Notes: a model not told the origin generated them from the letters alone. A DNA stretch of 59,296 nt from Massilia glaciei (GCF_003011895.2 NZ_PXWF02000155.1:1-59296), one strand, 5' to 3'; positions 47,096 to 55,984 are shown, counted from the stretch's first letter. Translations and numbers: made by a program.

Positions 47096-48277
47096 TCAAG
47101 CTGGCACGGCCGCCGGCATGGCCCTTTCCGTGTGGCGCCGCCCGTTGAGCAGGACCCCGACGACCGTGTTGCGGACGAAGAAATGATAGCTGCCCAGGCA
47201 GGCGAGCGTCGTGAGCGCGATGTTGATCCCCATCTTGGCGGGCGCGCCTAGCGCAGCGTTGTAGAGCAATACGCCAAAACCGATGGTCCCTACCATGTGC
47301 ACCAGGAAAACCCAGTACGAACTTTCCGAGACATAGCGCAGCAGGCGGTTCTGGCGGGGCAGATAGCGCAGGAACAGGCCGATCATGCCGAAACTGAGCA
47401 GCCAGCCCGCCAGGTTGTAGTTGAACGCCATCAACGCGTCCATATAGGGAAACCGGCCCGGATCGACGGCGAACATACTGAACAACTTGAGCGAAAAGAA
47501 GAACACGATGCCGCCGGCCGCCGTATACCACCAACATTGCTTGGAATAATGCGGCAACAGCGTTTCCTGGTGACGATGAAGGGTCCATCCGAACACAAAG
47601 AACAGCCCGTTGTGGAGCAGTTCGGGCGGGTTCGGAATGAAAGAGCCGTCGAGCACGAGCATGCCGCCCGGATAGGCCGCGCCGATGAGCGCCAGCGGCG
47701 CCGTGAGCACGAAGACGCCCCACCAGCTGCGCGCCGAACCATGCATGGCGGCATCGAAGGCGTCCTTGAACCAGGCTGGCATCCGCTGCGCGGCGCCGCC
47801 GATCAAAGCGCTGAGCAGGCAAAACAGGAACAGGTAATACAGGAACCACATGTGCATGGTGTGCGGCGTGCCGTTGCCAAAGCCGTGTTTCGGCAGCAGG
47901 GAGGGATCGAACCCGATGGTCCCGCGCGCCATCAGGTGATTGAAGGCGATCACGAGCGCGCCCATCATGACGAGCAGCACCGGCCAGAAAATCACAAAGG
48001 GCAAAGCGATCCTGCGCACGCGGTTTTTCACCATGCCGCCAAGGCCGCGGCGCTCGACCAGCAAGGCGACGAAGTAGCCCGCCAGGATGAAAAAGACCGG
48101 CATCCTGAACGCGTGGATCGAGATCATGAGCAGGCCGGCCACCGGCGACGTGTCGGCGTCGCGCCAGGGCAGGGGCGATTGCGCCACGTGGTTGACTGCC
48201 ACGTGCAGGACAATACCGAGCCACATCATCACTGCGCGCAGATTGTCGAGTGCGTGGAGACGGCCGGCTTGATTCAT
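47096..48277 (-). CDS. OpgC/MdoC-like acyltransferase
   Basis: A 393-residue membrane acyltransferase with about ten helices. RLHALDNLRAVMMWLGIVLHVAVN has the conserved Arg and catalytic His of acyltransferase 3 proteins; ISIHAFRMPVFFILAGYFVALLVERRG, MHMWFLYYLFLFCLL and YVSESSYWVFLVHM follow. It most resembles glucan biosynthesis protein C (MdoC), which succinylates osmoregulated periplasmic glucans, though no opgGH genes are here. It lies between ParA and the anti-sigma gene, all on the minus strand, with gaps of about 83 and 37 bp. Confidence 0.83.
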   Translation of the reverse strand: MNQAGRLHALDNLRAVMMWLGIVLHVAVNHVAQSPLPWRDADTSPVAGLLMISIHAFRMPVFFILAGYFVALLVERRGLGGMVKNRVRRIALPFVIFWPVLLVMMGALVIAFNHLMARGTIGFDPSLLPKHGFGNGTPHTMHMWFLYYLFLFCLLSALIGGAAQRMPAWFKDAFDAAMHGSARSWWGVFVLTAPLALIGAAYPGGMLVLDGSFIPNPPELLHNGLFFVFGWTLHRHQETLLPHYSKQCWWYTAAGGIVFFFSLKLFSMFAVDPGRFPYMDALMAFNYNLAGWLLSFGMIGLFLRYLPRQNRLLRYVSESSYWVFLVHMVGTIGFGVLLYNAALGAPAKMGINIALTTLACLGSYHFFVRNTVVGVLLNGRRHTERAMPAAVPA

Positions 48278-48314
48278 CGGTTTTTACTTTTCGATCTGCG
48301 GAACCGGCGGGCGG

Positions 48315-49367
48315 TCACTCTTCAAGACGTTTGATACGCGCAAGGAATGCGTCGCTGACGGGATGGTACGGGTTGGCCGCGCGGAACTTGGTCCATTCCT
48401 CAAGTGCACGCCTGTGCTCGCCCGACTCGATCAAGCCATCAATCGTGACAAGCCATTGGTTTGCGGGTCCGTTCGCGGGCGGGGAAGCAACGGCTGACGG
48501 CTGGAGCGAAGGCTTGGTGGCGGCCTCGCCTTTCTTGTCCCAATCATACGAGGGTGGCATTGCCGCATCCCGTGGCCGGCGCGCAGCAGGTTCTTGGCGC
48601 GAAAACTCCCTGACCGGCGATGCGGCTTCGGCGTCCGAGCGCCGCACGCGCGATCCCGTCACCTCGACCCGCGCTGCACTTGGCGGCGGTGGGGCGGCCG
48701 CGACCTCCTGGACCGGGGCCGGCGGCGGCGGGGCCGGCGCTGGCGAAGGCATGGGTGCCGGCGCTGGCGAAGGCATGGGTGCCGGCATTGGCACCGGCAT
48801 TGGTTCCAACACTGGCACTGGCACTGGCGCCGGCGCCGCAGCCTTGGGCACCGGCGGGCGCGCGGACGCGGACGGGCGCGCGGCGACGACGCTGCGCTCT
48901 TTCGGTGCGGCGCGCGGCACCGATGGCGCCGCCTCGACCGAGGCAGGCGCGCCGACGGCCGCATCGGCAAGCGGCGGCGCCGGCGGCGCGGCGACCTCGA
49001 CCGGCTCCTGCCCGAACGCCTGCTCGGTCGCCGCCTGCTCGGTCGCCGCCTGCCGCGCCAGGTCGCCCTCCCATTGGCGCACCCCGACCACGGCGAAGAG
49101 CACGCTCGCGGCGAGCGCGACCGGCACGCGCCAGCGCGCGCTGAACGACTTGGTCAGCCTCGGCTGAACTTGCTCGCCGGGATCGTTTGCCGCCGGCGCG
49201 CCGCGCGCGTCCCCGGCCAGCCCGGCCATCACGCGCTGCAGGATCGCGTCGTCGAGCGCGGCCGGCGACTGCGGCTGCGGCATCGACTTGAGCTCGTGGG
49301 AAAGCGCGTGCTCCCCCTTGAGGAAGGCGTCGAACTCGGCGTCGTCGATCCATTGCTTGTCGCTCAT
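48315..49367 (-). CDS. Anti-sigma factor-like membrane protein with Pro/Ala-rich periplasmic region
   Basis: A 350-residue protein coupled to the sigma factor gene: its ATG overlaps the sigma stop (ATGA). The N-terminal ~85 residues are cytoplasmic (DDAEFDAFLKGEHALSHELK) and lack the HxxxCxxC zinc motif; one transmembrane helix follows (VPVALAASVLFAVVGV). The periplasmic part is Pro/Ala/Val-rich with repeats (PMPSPAPA), and then carries ARVEVTGSRVRRSDAEAASPV, which resembles the plug motif of TonB-dependent receptors. The final ~60 residues (WLVTIDGLIESGEHRRALEEW) form a helical repeat. It probably holds the sigma factor at the membrane. Confidence 0.75.
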   Translation of the reverse strand: MSDKQWIDDAEFDAFLKGEHALSHELKSMPQPQSPAALDDAILQRVMAGLAGDARGAPAANDPGEQVQPRLTKSFSARWRVPVALAASVLFAVVGVRQWEGDLARQAATEQAATEQAFGQEPVEVAAPPAPPLADAAVGAPASVEAAPSVPRAAPKERSVVAARPSASARPPVPKAAAPAPVPVPVLEPMPVPMPAPMPSPAPAPMPSPAPAPPPPAPVQEVAAAPPPPSAARVEVTGSRVRRSDAEAASPVREFSRQEPAARRPRDAAMPPSYDWDKKGEAATKPSLQPSAVASPPANGPANQWLVTIDGLIESGEHRRALEEWTKFRAANPYHPVSDAFLARIKRLEE

Positions 49368-49993
49368 GGACGCCCCCCCTGCGCCAGTTGCGCCGGCGAC
49401 AGGCACTGCCGCATCTTGTGCATGGCGTAACGCAAACGGCTTTTCACCGTCTCGGCCGGCGCGCCGACCACGAGCGAGATCTCATCCAGGCTCATGCCAT
49501 CGAATTGTTGCAGAATCAGGGCCTCCTTTTGTTCGCTGGGCAGCGATGCGAGCGCGGCGTGAAGGCCGGCGATCTGTTGCTTGCCCTCAAGCCTGGCCTC
49601 GGGTGTCGGCACATCTTGCGCCGCATCGGCATAGGCGTCAAACACGTCCTGTCCGGCAACATCGACGCCCATGTCGGTGGCCAACACCAGTTGGTGCTGG
49701 CGCAACACGTCCAACAGGCGGTTGCGGGCGATCTGGTAAAGGAAGGTGCGGAACTTGGCGTCGGGCCGGTAGCGCGCGCGCGCCTGGTGCAGATTGCCCC
49801 AGCTATCCTGGACGATCTCGTCGACCCATTCGGCGCGCGGCGAGCGCCACGCGACGAAGCGGTACAAGCCGCCGCTGTGGCGAGCGTACAGTTCTTTAAA
49901 GGCGAGCAAGTCCCCTTCGCCGTAGCGCAGCATCAACAGTTCATCGGGAATATGGGAGAGCATCTCGGCCAATTGTAGGGCGTCCCGCGCCAT
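49364..49993 (-). CDS. ECF-type RNA polymerase sigma factor
   Basis: A 209-residue extracytoplasmic-function sigma factor. Region 2 has DLLAFKELYARHSGGLYRFV and EIVQDSWGNLHQARARYRP with KFRTFLYQIARNRLLDVLR; region 4 has ASLPSEQKEALILQQFDGMSLDEISLVVGAPAETVKSRLRYA with the recognition helix. ATG 49993 is the likely start, though ATG 49960 (MLSHIPDEL) is possible; no strong ribosome site is visible. The paired anti-sigma gene follows directly, so release in response to an envelope signal is expected. Targets are not seen in the window. Confidence 0.9.
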   Translation of the reverse strand: MARDALQLAEMLSHIPDELLMLRYGEGDLLAFKELYARHSGGLYRFVAWRSPRAEWVDEIVQDSWGNLHQARARYRPDAKFRTFLYQIARNRLLDVLRQHQLVLATDMGVDVAGQDVFDAYADAAQDVPTPEARLEGKQQIAGLHAALASLPSEQKEALILQQFDGMSLDEISLVVGAPAETVKSRLRYAMHKMRQCLSPAQLAQGGRP

Positions 49994-50167
49994 GCCGCAA
50001 TAGCCGGGAATGACATTTTACCAACTGAAACATTTGGCCAGGGGCGCAGCAGCCGGGGGAAGCCGTCACGTTGACCGCCGAAGCCTACGGGTTGTCGTTC
50101 TGGCGCTTGGGAAAGCCTATGCTTTCGTGGTATAAAGCGGGCCAGACTCGTTTTATGACATATTTAG

Positions 50168-51418
50168 ATGAACCGTGGATTCTACACAATCATGGCAGCG
50201 CAGTTTTTCTCCTCGCTGGCAGATAACGCCCTGTTGTTCGTAGCAATCGACATGCTCATCCGGATGGGCAGCTCGGAATTCCTGTCGCCGATGCTCAAGC
50301 AATCGTTCGTCGTGTTTTACATCCTGCTGGCCGCGTTCGTCGGCGCCTTCGCCGACTCGATGCCCAAGGGGCGGGTCATGTTCGTCGCCAACCTGATCAA
50401 GATCACCGGCTGCGGCATGCTGTTCGTCGGCGTCCCCCCCCTGCTCGCCTATGGCTTGGTCGGCTTCGGCGCGGCCGTGTATTCGCCCGCCAAGTACGGC
50501 ATCCTGACCGAATTGCTGCCGCCCGAAAAGCTGGTGCCGGCCAATGCCTGGATCGAGGGCCTGACCGTGATGTCGATCATCCTCGGCACCGTCATGGGCG
50601 GCGCCATGGTCAGCGACCAGGCCTCGGCGCTCCTGCTCGGGCTGGACGCGCCATTCGTGACGACGGGCATCGAAACGCCGACCCAGGCCGCGCTCAGCGT
50701 CACCATGGGCATCTACGCGCTGGCGTCGATCTTCAATCTGTTCATTCCCGACACCGGTGCGCGCTATCCGAACCAGAAGCACAGCCCGAGCAAACTGATC
50801 GCCGAGTTCGCCGAATGCGTCAGCGTCCTGTGGCGCGACAAGCTCGGCCAGATTTCGCTGGCGGTCACAACCCTGTTCTGGGGCGCGGGCGCGACCTTGC
50901 AGTTCATCGTCCTCAAGTGGGCCGAAAAGACGCTCAAGATTCCGTTCGACAGCGCCACCGGCCTGCTCGGCGTGGTCGCGATCGGCATGGCGCTCGGCGC
51001 GATCTTGTCGGCGCGCCTGATCACGCTCAAAAATTCGCTGACGGTGCTGCCGCTGGGCATCGTTATGGGGCTCATCGTGGCAGTCATGCCGTGGGTCACC
51101 TCGGTGCACGTGGCCTATCCCCTGCTGATCATCATCGGCGGGGTGTCGGGCTTCTTCGTGGTGCCGATGAACGCCCTGCTCCAGCATCGCGGCCACATAC
51201 TCATGAGCGCGGGCCACTCGATCGCGGTGCAGAACTTCAATGAGAACCTGTCGATCCTGACCATGCTGGCCGTCTACGCCCTCATGCTCACGCTCAACAT
51301 GAACCTCGATGTGATCATCGTGCTGTTCGGCATGTCGATCGCCGGCATCATGTACATGATCATACGCAAGCACGCGGCCAACCAGCGCGAGGTCAATTCG
51401 CTCGCGCTGATCGCGTAG
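50168..51418 (+). CDS. lplT: Lysophospholipid transporter LplT
   Basis: A 416-residue MFS-type transporter with about 12 helices. Typical LplT segments are MAAQFFSSLADNALLFVAIDML, LAAFVGAFADSMPKGRVMFVANLIK, VYSPAKYGILTELLPPEKLVPANAWIEGLTV and VPMNALLQHRGHILMSAGHSIAVQNFNENL. It flips lysophosphatidylethanolamine to the inner leaflet for reacylation. In E. coli it is followed by aas; here no acyltransferase is adjacent, and a convergent unrelated gene follows. ATG 50168 is chosen as the first start of the conserved N-terminus. Confidence 0.92.
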   Translation: MNRGFYTIMAAQFFSSLADNALLFVAIDMLIRMGSSEFLSPMLKQSFVVFYILLAAFVGAFADSMPKGRVMFVANLIKITGCGMLFVGVPPLLAYGLVGFGAAVYSPAKYGILTELLPPEKLVPANAWIEGLTVMSIILGTVMGGAMVSDQASALLLGLDAPFVTTGIETPTQAALSVTMGIYALASIFNLFIPDTGARYPNQKHSPSKLIAEFAECVSVLWRDKLGQISLAVTTLFWGAGATLQFIVLKWAEKTLKIPFDSATGLLGVVAIGMALGAILSARLITLKNSLTVLPLGIVMGLIVAVMPWVTSVHVAYPLLIIIGGVSGFFVVPMNALLQHRGHILMSAGHSIAVQNFNENLSILTMLAVYALMLTLNMNLDVIIVLFGMSIAGIMYMIIRKHAANQREVNSLALIA

Positions 51419-51457
51419 CGGCGGAGCCACTTCGGGCGGGTCTTGCCGACGCGGTGG

Positions 51458-52000
51458 TCAGAAATCGCGCGCGAGCGCCTGAAGGAAGAGCTCGAGGCGT
51501 GGTTCCGGACCGGGACCGAGGTTCCGGTTCTGGCCGTCCCGCTCGACGAAGCGGAGCACGGTGCCGGGGCCCAACGAGGCCTGGCCGAGCACGAAAAAGC
51601 GCACGGCGTCGCGGCCTTCCTCGATGATGGCCGCCGAGAAGAAAGGCGCGATGACCATCTCGCCCGACTGGATCGCCTTTATCGAGTCCGAAAAGGACTG
51701 GCCGGAACCGCCCGTCGGCTTCGGCTGCGGATATTCAAGCACCAGGCAGCGGCGCGTCGCGTCGAGTGCGACCTGGTGGAGCCGGTACTTGCCGGCGTCG
51801 ATGTCGAGGCCGCGGATCGCCCTGCCCACACACGCGGCGAAATAGAAAACCTTGCCGACGTTCGCGGGATCGGACGCCACCATCGCGAGCAACTCGGGCA
51901 TCTTATGATGCGTATGATGGGGGAAAATCTGATAGGCGACGTCGTAGGATAGCTGCTCCAACGACACGCGCGGTTTCTTGAACCAGTCGAAAATTCCCAT
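51458..52000 (-). CDS. Hypothetical soluble protein
   Basis: A 180-residue protein I do not recognise. No signal peptide or membrane helix. N-terminal GIFDWFKKPRVSLEQLSYDVAYQIFPHH, then a mixed alpha/beta body (VGKVFYFAACVGRAIRGLDIDAGKYRL, RRCLVLEYPQPKP, MVIAPFFSAAIIEEG, AVRFFVLGQASLGPGTVLRFVERDGQNRNLGPGP). GGGTTTGGAACGCGAGC before ATG 52000 gives a weak ribosome site. High third-position G/C supports a real gene. It stands alone between lplT and the cyclase gene. Confidence 0.65.
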   Translation of the reverse strand: MGIFDWFKKPRVSLEQLSYDVAYQIFPHHTHHKMPELLAMVASDPANVGKVFYFAACVGRAIRGLDIDAGKYRLHQVALDATRRCLVLEYPQPKPTGGSGQSFSDSIKAIQSGEMVIAPFFSAAIIEEGRDAVRFFVLGQASLGPGTVLRFVERDGQNRNLGPGPEPRLELFLQALARDF

Positions 52001-52166
52001 GCTCGCGTTCCAAACCTAGTTGTGAGGTGCAGATGATACTGGTTTTGAGCCACGGGAACATGATCGGCGAAACGTTTGGCAGCGCGCCAACACTGTCGCA
52101 TTGATTAATCAATCAGCTGTTCGTGACGATAACCTCGGGATTTTTTGAGGAAGCTGGCTGCGCGCG

Positions 52167-53237
52167 CTAGTTCGAGGCTGACTTGACAAAGTACATGTCG
52201 AGCAAGCCCTTGCCCTTGGCGTTGACCTTGCCCCGGTACTCGCAATCGAAGTCGTCGCGGACCTGGTCGTAGGTGTAGGCCGAGATGTTGACCTTACCGA
52301 TCTGGCCCGACATCTCCATGCGGCACGCGACATTGACGGTGTCGCCCCAGACGTCGAAGGCGAACTTGCGCTTGCCGACGACGCCCGAGATGACCGGCCC
52401 CGTGTGGATGCCGACGCGCAGGGGCCACTTGAACGGAGCGTCGACGTTGCGCTCGTTGAGGAACTGGTGCATGCGCAAGCCCGCGCGCACGCAGCGCGAC
52501 GCATGGTCGGCGCACGGCCTGGGCAGGCCCGCCGCCGCCATGTAGGCGTCGCCGATGGTCTTGATTTTCTCGACGCCGAGCTCGTCGCAGATGTCGTCGA
52601 ACGCAGCGAAAATCTCGTTGAGCTCCGACACCATGTAGCTTGCCGGCATGGTGGCCGCGATGTGTGTGAAGCCGCTGAAGTCGGTGAACAGGATCGACGC
52701 CGACTCGTGCCGCACGGGCAGCACCTGGCCCGAGGATGACAACTCATCGGCGATTTCGATCGGGAAGATGTTGTACAGCAGATTCTGCACACGCAGGTTC
52801 GATTGTTCCGACAATTCGATCTGGGCACGCAGCGCGTCGTGCGTCGCCTTGAGCGCAAGCTGGCTGCGCACGCGCGCGAGCACGATCGAACGGCTGATCG
52901 GCTTGGTCAGGTAGTCGACGGCGCCGAGCGCCAGGCCGATCTCCTCGTTCTGCATGCCGGTCGCCGCCGTCAGGAATATCACCGGGATGTCTTTGCACTC
53001 CGGCATGGCCTTGAGCTGCCGGCAAACCTCGTACCCATCCATCCCCGGCATCATTATGTCGAGCAAGATCAGGTCGGGCGGCGTGGTTTTGGCGATGTCG
53101 AGCCCTTCCGCGCCCGAGGCGGCCAGCTTGACCGTGTAATACGGCCCCAGCAGGTCGCGCATCAGCGTCAAATTATGCTTCGTGTCATCGACCACGAGGA
53201 TGACAGAAGACGCCGTCAAATTTGTCACCTCTGCCAT
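52167..53237 (-). CDS. Response regulator fused to class III adenylate cyclase
   Basis: A 356-residue two-domain signalling protein. The receiver domain (about 12-130) has DDT near 17, phosphoacceptor Asp60 in [13 protein letters not shown] and Lys112 in LTKPIS. A coiled linker (130-165) leads to a class III nucleotide cyclase domain (about 175-350): metal-binding Asp186 in LFTDFSGFT and Asp230 in IGDAYMA, EKIKTIG upstream, and [14 protein letters not shown] with Asp295, the residue that marks adenine choice. Adenylate cyclase activity controlled by phosphorylation is thus expected; the partner kinase is not adjacent. GAGGAT lies before ATG 53237. Confidence 0.88.
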   Translation of the reverse strand: MAEVTNLTASSVILVVDDTKHNLTLMRDLLGPYYTVKLAASGAEGLDIAKTTPPDLILLDIMMPGMDGYEVCRQLKAMPECKDIPVIFLTAATGMQNEEIGLALGAVDYLTKPISRSIVLARVRSQLALKATHDALRAQIELSEQSNLRVQNLLYNIFPIEIADELSSSGQVLPVRHESASILFTDFSGFTHIAATMPASYMVSELNEIFAAFDDICDELGVEKIKTIGDAYMAAAGLPRPCADHASRCVRAGLRMHQFLNERNVDAPFKWPLRVGIHTGPVISGVVGKRKFAFDVWGDTVNVACRMEMSGQIGKVNISAYTYDQVRDDFDCEYRGKVNAKGKGLLDMYFVKSASN

Positions 53238-53421
53238 GCCTATCCTCTGGTTCAATTTGTTGCACACAGCATTTGTGAGCGGAAGTCCCCCGATAATTAT
53301 AATCGTGTTGCATCTATGCAAGTGTGAATTATCTGGACTTGCTAGCGCTTCTTTTTTGTCATCAAGCCGTCATATTCCGGTCATATATTGACGCCATAAA
53401 AACAAAAAAGGAGATGGCAGT

Positions 53422-53808
53422 ATGATCGGCAGACTACTTGGAGGCATCAACAATTTCCGCGCCGGGCGGGCATGCGAGAATTCCCGCCACCGGCGCGCAA
53501 TGTCGGACATCCCCCCACCTTGTGCGCGTGCTCGAAACGCACGGCGCGACACGAATTCAAAGGCATCCCATCGGATGCCTTTTTTTTCGCCCGCGCGACC
53601 GAGGGCCACTTCTGCCGCCGCCACTTCGGCGGCAACATCCCACACACCGAAGCGGGCGCCACGCGCCCGGGCATGGACCAGGCGCTCGCCAACCGCCTGG
53701 TCATGGCGCGCAGGTTCGACGGATTGCCGGCGGCCGGGACCGGACTGCCTCGCTTGTTTGCGCTTGATCGCATGCTGCGCATGCCGGGCGGATATGCTTA
53801 CTCGATAG
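53422..53808 (+). pseudogene. Short ORF with strong ribosome site, interrupted by a terminator
   Basis: AAAAAAGGAGATGGCAGT precedes ATG 53422, an unusually good initiation site for this window, and TTTTTTGTCAT-like AT-rich DNA upstream could hold a promoter. The frame opens MIGRLLGGINNF and could run 128 residues, but a strong terminator (53559-53588) lies inside it and the later sequence (Arg/Ala/Ser-rich) does not look coding in this frame. I read it as a small leader peptide gene or a decayed gene start, not as a 128-residue protein. Confidence 0.35.
53559..53588 (+). terminator. Rho-independent terminator
   Basis: The stem AGGCATCC (53561-53568) and GGATGCCT (53573-53580) with a 4-base loop is perfect, preceded by AA and followed by seven more T residues. 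It would end a short transcript begun near 53400, giving a small RNA of under 200 bases or closing the small ORF there. Confidence 0.85.
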
Positions 53809-54038
53809 CAACGGGGCAAGTCGGTTTCCGGCGCATCGACCCGAGCGGCGCCGAACAGGGCAAGCCCCACTTCCCGCGCGCGCTGGCGCCCGTCGCGCTG
53901 CTCGAGGCCGGACTGATCCCGCTTGAAGAGTACTGCGTAGTGCACAAAAAAGCCCATGCAAACGACAGCGGATGCGGTGCCGGCAGCACAGCATGGTGCG
54001 GCGCGGGCGACGCCGGCGGCGGGTGCGGTGGCGACTGA
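53673..54038 (+). pseudogene. Possible gene remnant with Cys/Gly-rich C-terminus
   Basis: From ATG 53673 a 121-residue frame shows strong third-position G/C, so it appears coding: QALANRLVMARRFDGLPAAG, YAYSIATGQVGFRRID and LLEAGLIPLEEYCVVHKK. It ends in a Cys/Gly-rich tail (DSGCGAGSTAWCGAGDAGG) similar to the tails of TIGR04222-type membrane proteins. No ribosome site is visible at this ATG, and the same frame is open upstream to 53472 across the terminator. It may be the surviving 3' part of a broken gene. Confidence 0.35.
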
Positions 54039-54072
54039 TTTTCGACAACTTCTAAACGGACGGGAGACACAA

Positions 54073-54852
54073 GTGAACAACTTCGATGCACAGAAGCATT
54101 CAAGCGCGGCACAACGGGTATGGGCCGTGCGTATCGCGGCGGCACTATTCGGCGTGTGCGCGCTGGCCGCCCTCGCCCCGCTGGTCTGGGGCGCGGTGGC
54201 TGGCGGACTCGGGCTGCTCGCGCTGGCACTCATCGGCGCGGCCGGGGTGGGCTTGTTCCAGACTTTGCCGCTGCTGGGGCAGAAGCTCGAAAACCGGGTG
54301 CTGGCGGCGCGCAAGGCCGAAGCGCGCGCCAACCCGATCGACCAGTTGCAGAACTTTCTGCTGCAAAAGCGCCAGCGCGTGGTGTCATTCAAGCAGGCGG
54401 TGGTCGGGATCGGCGCCCAGATCAAGAGCATGGGCGACATGATCGAAGAGCGCAAACGCCAAAAACCGGGCTACGACGCCTCGCGCCAGGAGAACGCGCT
54501 CAAGGCCATGAAGGAAGCGCACGCGCTCTTGGTCGCCAAGCACAAAAACGCCGAATTGGCCCTGATGCAACTCAATGATGTCGTGGAGGACAAGAAGTTC
54601 GAATGGAAGTTCGGCCAGGCCGGCCAGGCGGCGCTCCAGAACCTGAACGCCACCAGCGGCCAGGAACTGCTCAACCAGATGCTCGCCGACGAGGCCTTCG
54701 ACAGCGTGCGCGACAATTTCAACCAGGTGTTCTCGGAACTTGAAATGGAGGCGGAGAAACTAAGCAGCGCAAAGGAGCTGTCGTTCGACGACGGCTTGTC
54801 GATCGACCTGGCGTCGATCCGGATCGCAAGCTACGACCAAGCAAGGAGGTAG
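54073..54852 (+). CDS. Membrane-anchored coiled-coil protein of unknown function
   Basis: A 259-residue protein. One or two hydrophobic helices (about 16-70; IAAALFGVCALAALAPLVWGAVAGGLGLLAL) precede a long charged coiled coil, ARKAEARANPIDQLQNFLLQKRQ to about residue 220. The helical part superficially resembles PspA/IM30 or TelA-type proteins, but no family is recognised. GTG 54073 is chosen because GGGAG lies six bases ahead; the longer frame from 53956 overlaps the previous remnant. The next small gene follows in 3 bp with a perfect ribosome site, so the pair is cotranscribed. Confidence 0.7.
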   Translation: MNNFDAQKHSSAAQRVWAVRIAAALFGVCALAALAPLVWGAVAGGLGLLALALIGAAGVGLFQTLPLLGQKLENRVLAARKAEARANPIDQLQNFLLQKRQRVVSFKQAVVGIGAQIKSMGDMIEERKRQKPGYDASRQENALKAMKEAHALLVAKHKNAELALMQLNDVVEDKKFEWKFGQAGQAALQNLNATSGQELLNQMLADEAFDSVRDNFNQVFSELEMEAEKLSSAKELSFDDGLSIDLASIRIASYDQARR

Positions 54853-54855
54853 AAC

Positions 54856-55005
54856 ATGTTTTGGAGAGTCATACGCTGGGGCGGCACGGTGATCGTCATG
54901 CTCTTGGTGCTCGCGGCGATATTCGCCGCCCCCCGTCCCGACGACAGCGCGCCGGTCCGGCACGACGACCCGGCCCAGCAGTCAAGCAAGAACTTCAACC
55001 TGTAA
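54856..55005 (+). CDS. Small single-pass membrane protein
   Basis: A 49-residue protein: a positively charged N-terminus (FWRVIRWGG), one transmembrane helix (TVIVMLLVLAAIFAA) and a polar, acidic tail (PRPDDSAPVRHDDPAQ) ending in SSKNFNL. AAGGAGGT lies eight bases before ATG 54856, the strongest ribosome site in the window. Its position between a membrane coiled-coil protein and an exported binding protein suggests a membrane complex. No family recognised. Confidence 0.75.
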   Translation: MFWRVIRWGGTVIVMLLVLAAIFAAPRPDDSAPVRHDDPAQQSSKNFNL

Positions 55006-55033
55006 GCCTGACAACAAAAAAAGGAAAAACACC

Positions 55034-55984
55034 ATGAAAAACCACTTGCTGATTGGACTGATCTGCGCCCTGGCCATCCCGGCGGCGCACGCGGCCAGAA
55101 TGGACGGCGCGCCGCCGGCCGCTTGCGACGGCCTGAAAGTGGCGACCGGGCCGGCCGGAAAAGGCTACTCGAAACTGTTCGCCGACATGCTCAGGGTGTC
55201 GAAACATGCGATGCCGCTGTGCGAGGTGCATACCGATGGCGGACTCGACAACCTGACCACGCTGTCGGTCAAAAAGGCCGACGTCGGCATCGTGCCGATC
55301 GACGCGCTGACCAAAATGGCCGAAGGCGATGCCAGCGTCGCCGGCCTGCTGGTCGTCGCTTCGCTCAACAGCAACTACCTGCACATCGTCACCTCCGCCA
55401 ATGGCTTCAGCCTCGAAGGGCCGAAAAAATTCGGTGTGCTCAAGGGTGATACGCGGACCTTCCGCATCGCGAAAATGTCGGAGTTGCGCGGCGCCCCGGT
55501 CGCCCTGGTCGGTTCGGCCCAGTTGATGGTGCGCCAGCTCGACAAGGTGCTCGGCTACAACATGCGCTACATCGACGTCGACAGCGACGAGGCCGCGTTC
55601 AAAAAAGTGCTCGCGGGCCATGCCTACGCGGCCTTCACGATCGCCGGCTGGCCGCACGGACAGGTCAGCCGCCTGACGCAGGGCAGCGGGTTGACCCTGG
55701 CCAACTTCGACGTGCCGATCAGCAGCCCCTACAGCGTGCGCCCGTTCAGCTACAAGAACATCGGCGTCTACAACGTGCAGGCGCTGGCCGTGCAAAACGT
55801 GCTCGTGACGCGCCCTTTCAGCGGCAGCAAGACCGGCGAGGTCGCCGCGCTCAGGCAGATGCTCGAGCGCGAACTGCCCGAACTGAAGGATGGCGACTAC
55901 GAACCGGGCTGGAACGAAATCAATTCCTTCGACAGGGAGGTCAAGTGGGCGCGCTTCGCCCGTGTTGCCCCAAAGAGGAAATAG
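55034..55984 (+). CDS. TAXI/NMT1-type periplasmic substrate-binding protein
   Basis: A 316-residue exported protein. The signal peptide is LIGLICALAIPAAHA, cleavage near residue 20. The mature protein begins with the TAXI-type opening strand LKVATGPAGKGYSKLFADML and has GGLDNLTTLSVKKADVGIVPIDAL, the usual ligand-loop region, then APVALVGSAQLMVRQLDKVLGYN and the hinge strands to FDREVKWARFARV. No TRAP permease genes are adjacent, so it may work as a sensor or with the two membrane proteins encoded just upstream. ATG 55034 has AGGAAAAACACC before it. Confidence 0.75.
   Translation: MKNHLLIGLICALAIPAAHAARMDGAPPAACDGLKVATGPAGKGYSKLFADMLRVSKHAMPLCEVHTDGGLDNLTTLSVKKADVGIVPIDALTKMAEGDASVAGLLVVASLNSNYLHIVTSANGFSLEGPKKFGVLKGDTRTFRIAKMSELRGAPVALVGSAQLMVRQLDKVLGYNMRYIDVDSDEAAFKKVLAGHAYAAFTIAGWPHGQVSRLTQGSGLTLANFDVPISSPYSVRPFSYKNIGVYNVQALAVQNVLVTRPFSGSKTGEVAALRQMLERELPELKDGDYEPGWNEINSFDREVKWARFARVAPKRK

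Noticed and set aside
47297-48334. A 345-residue plus-strand frame opposite the OpgC-like gene.
   Set aside because: Its Gln/His/Arg-rich translation is typical antisense of a membrane protein gene.
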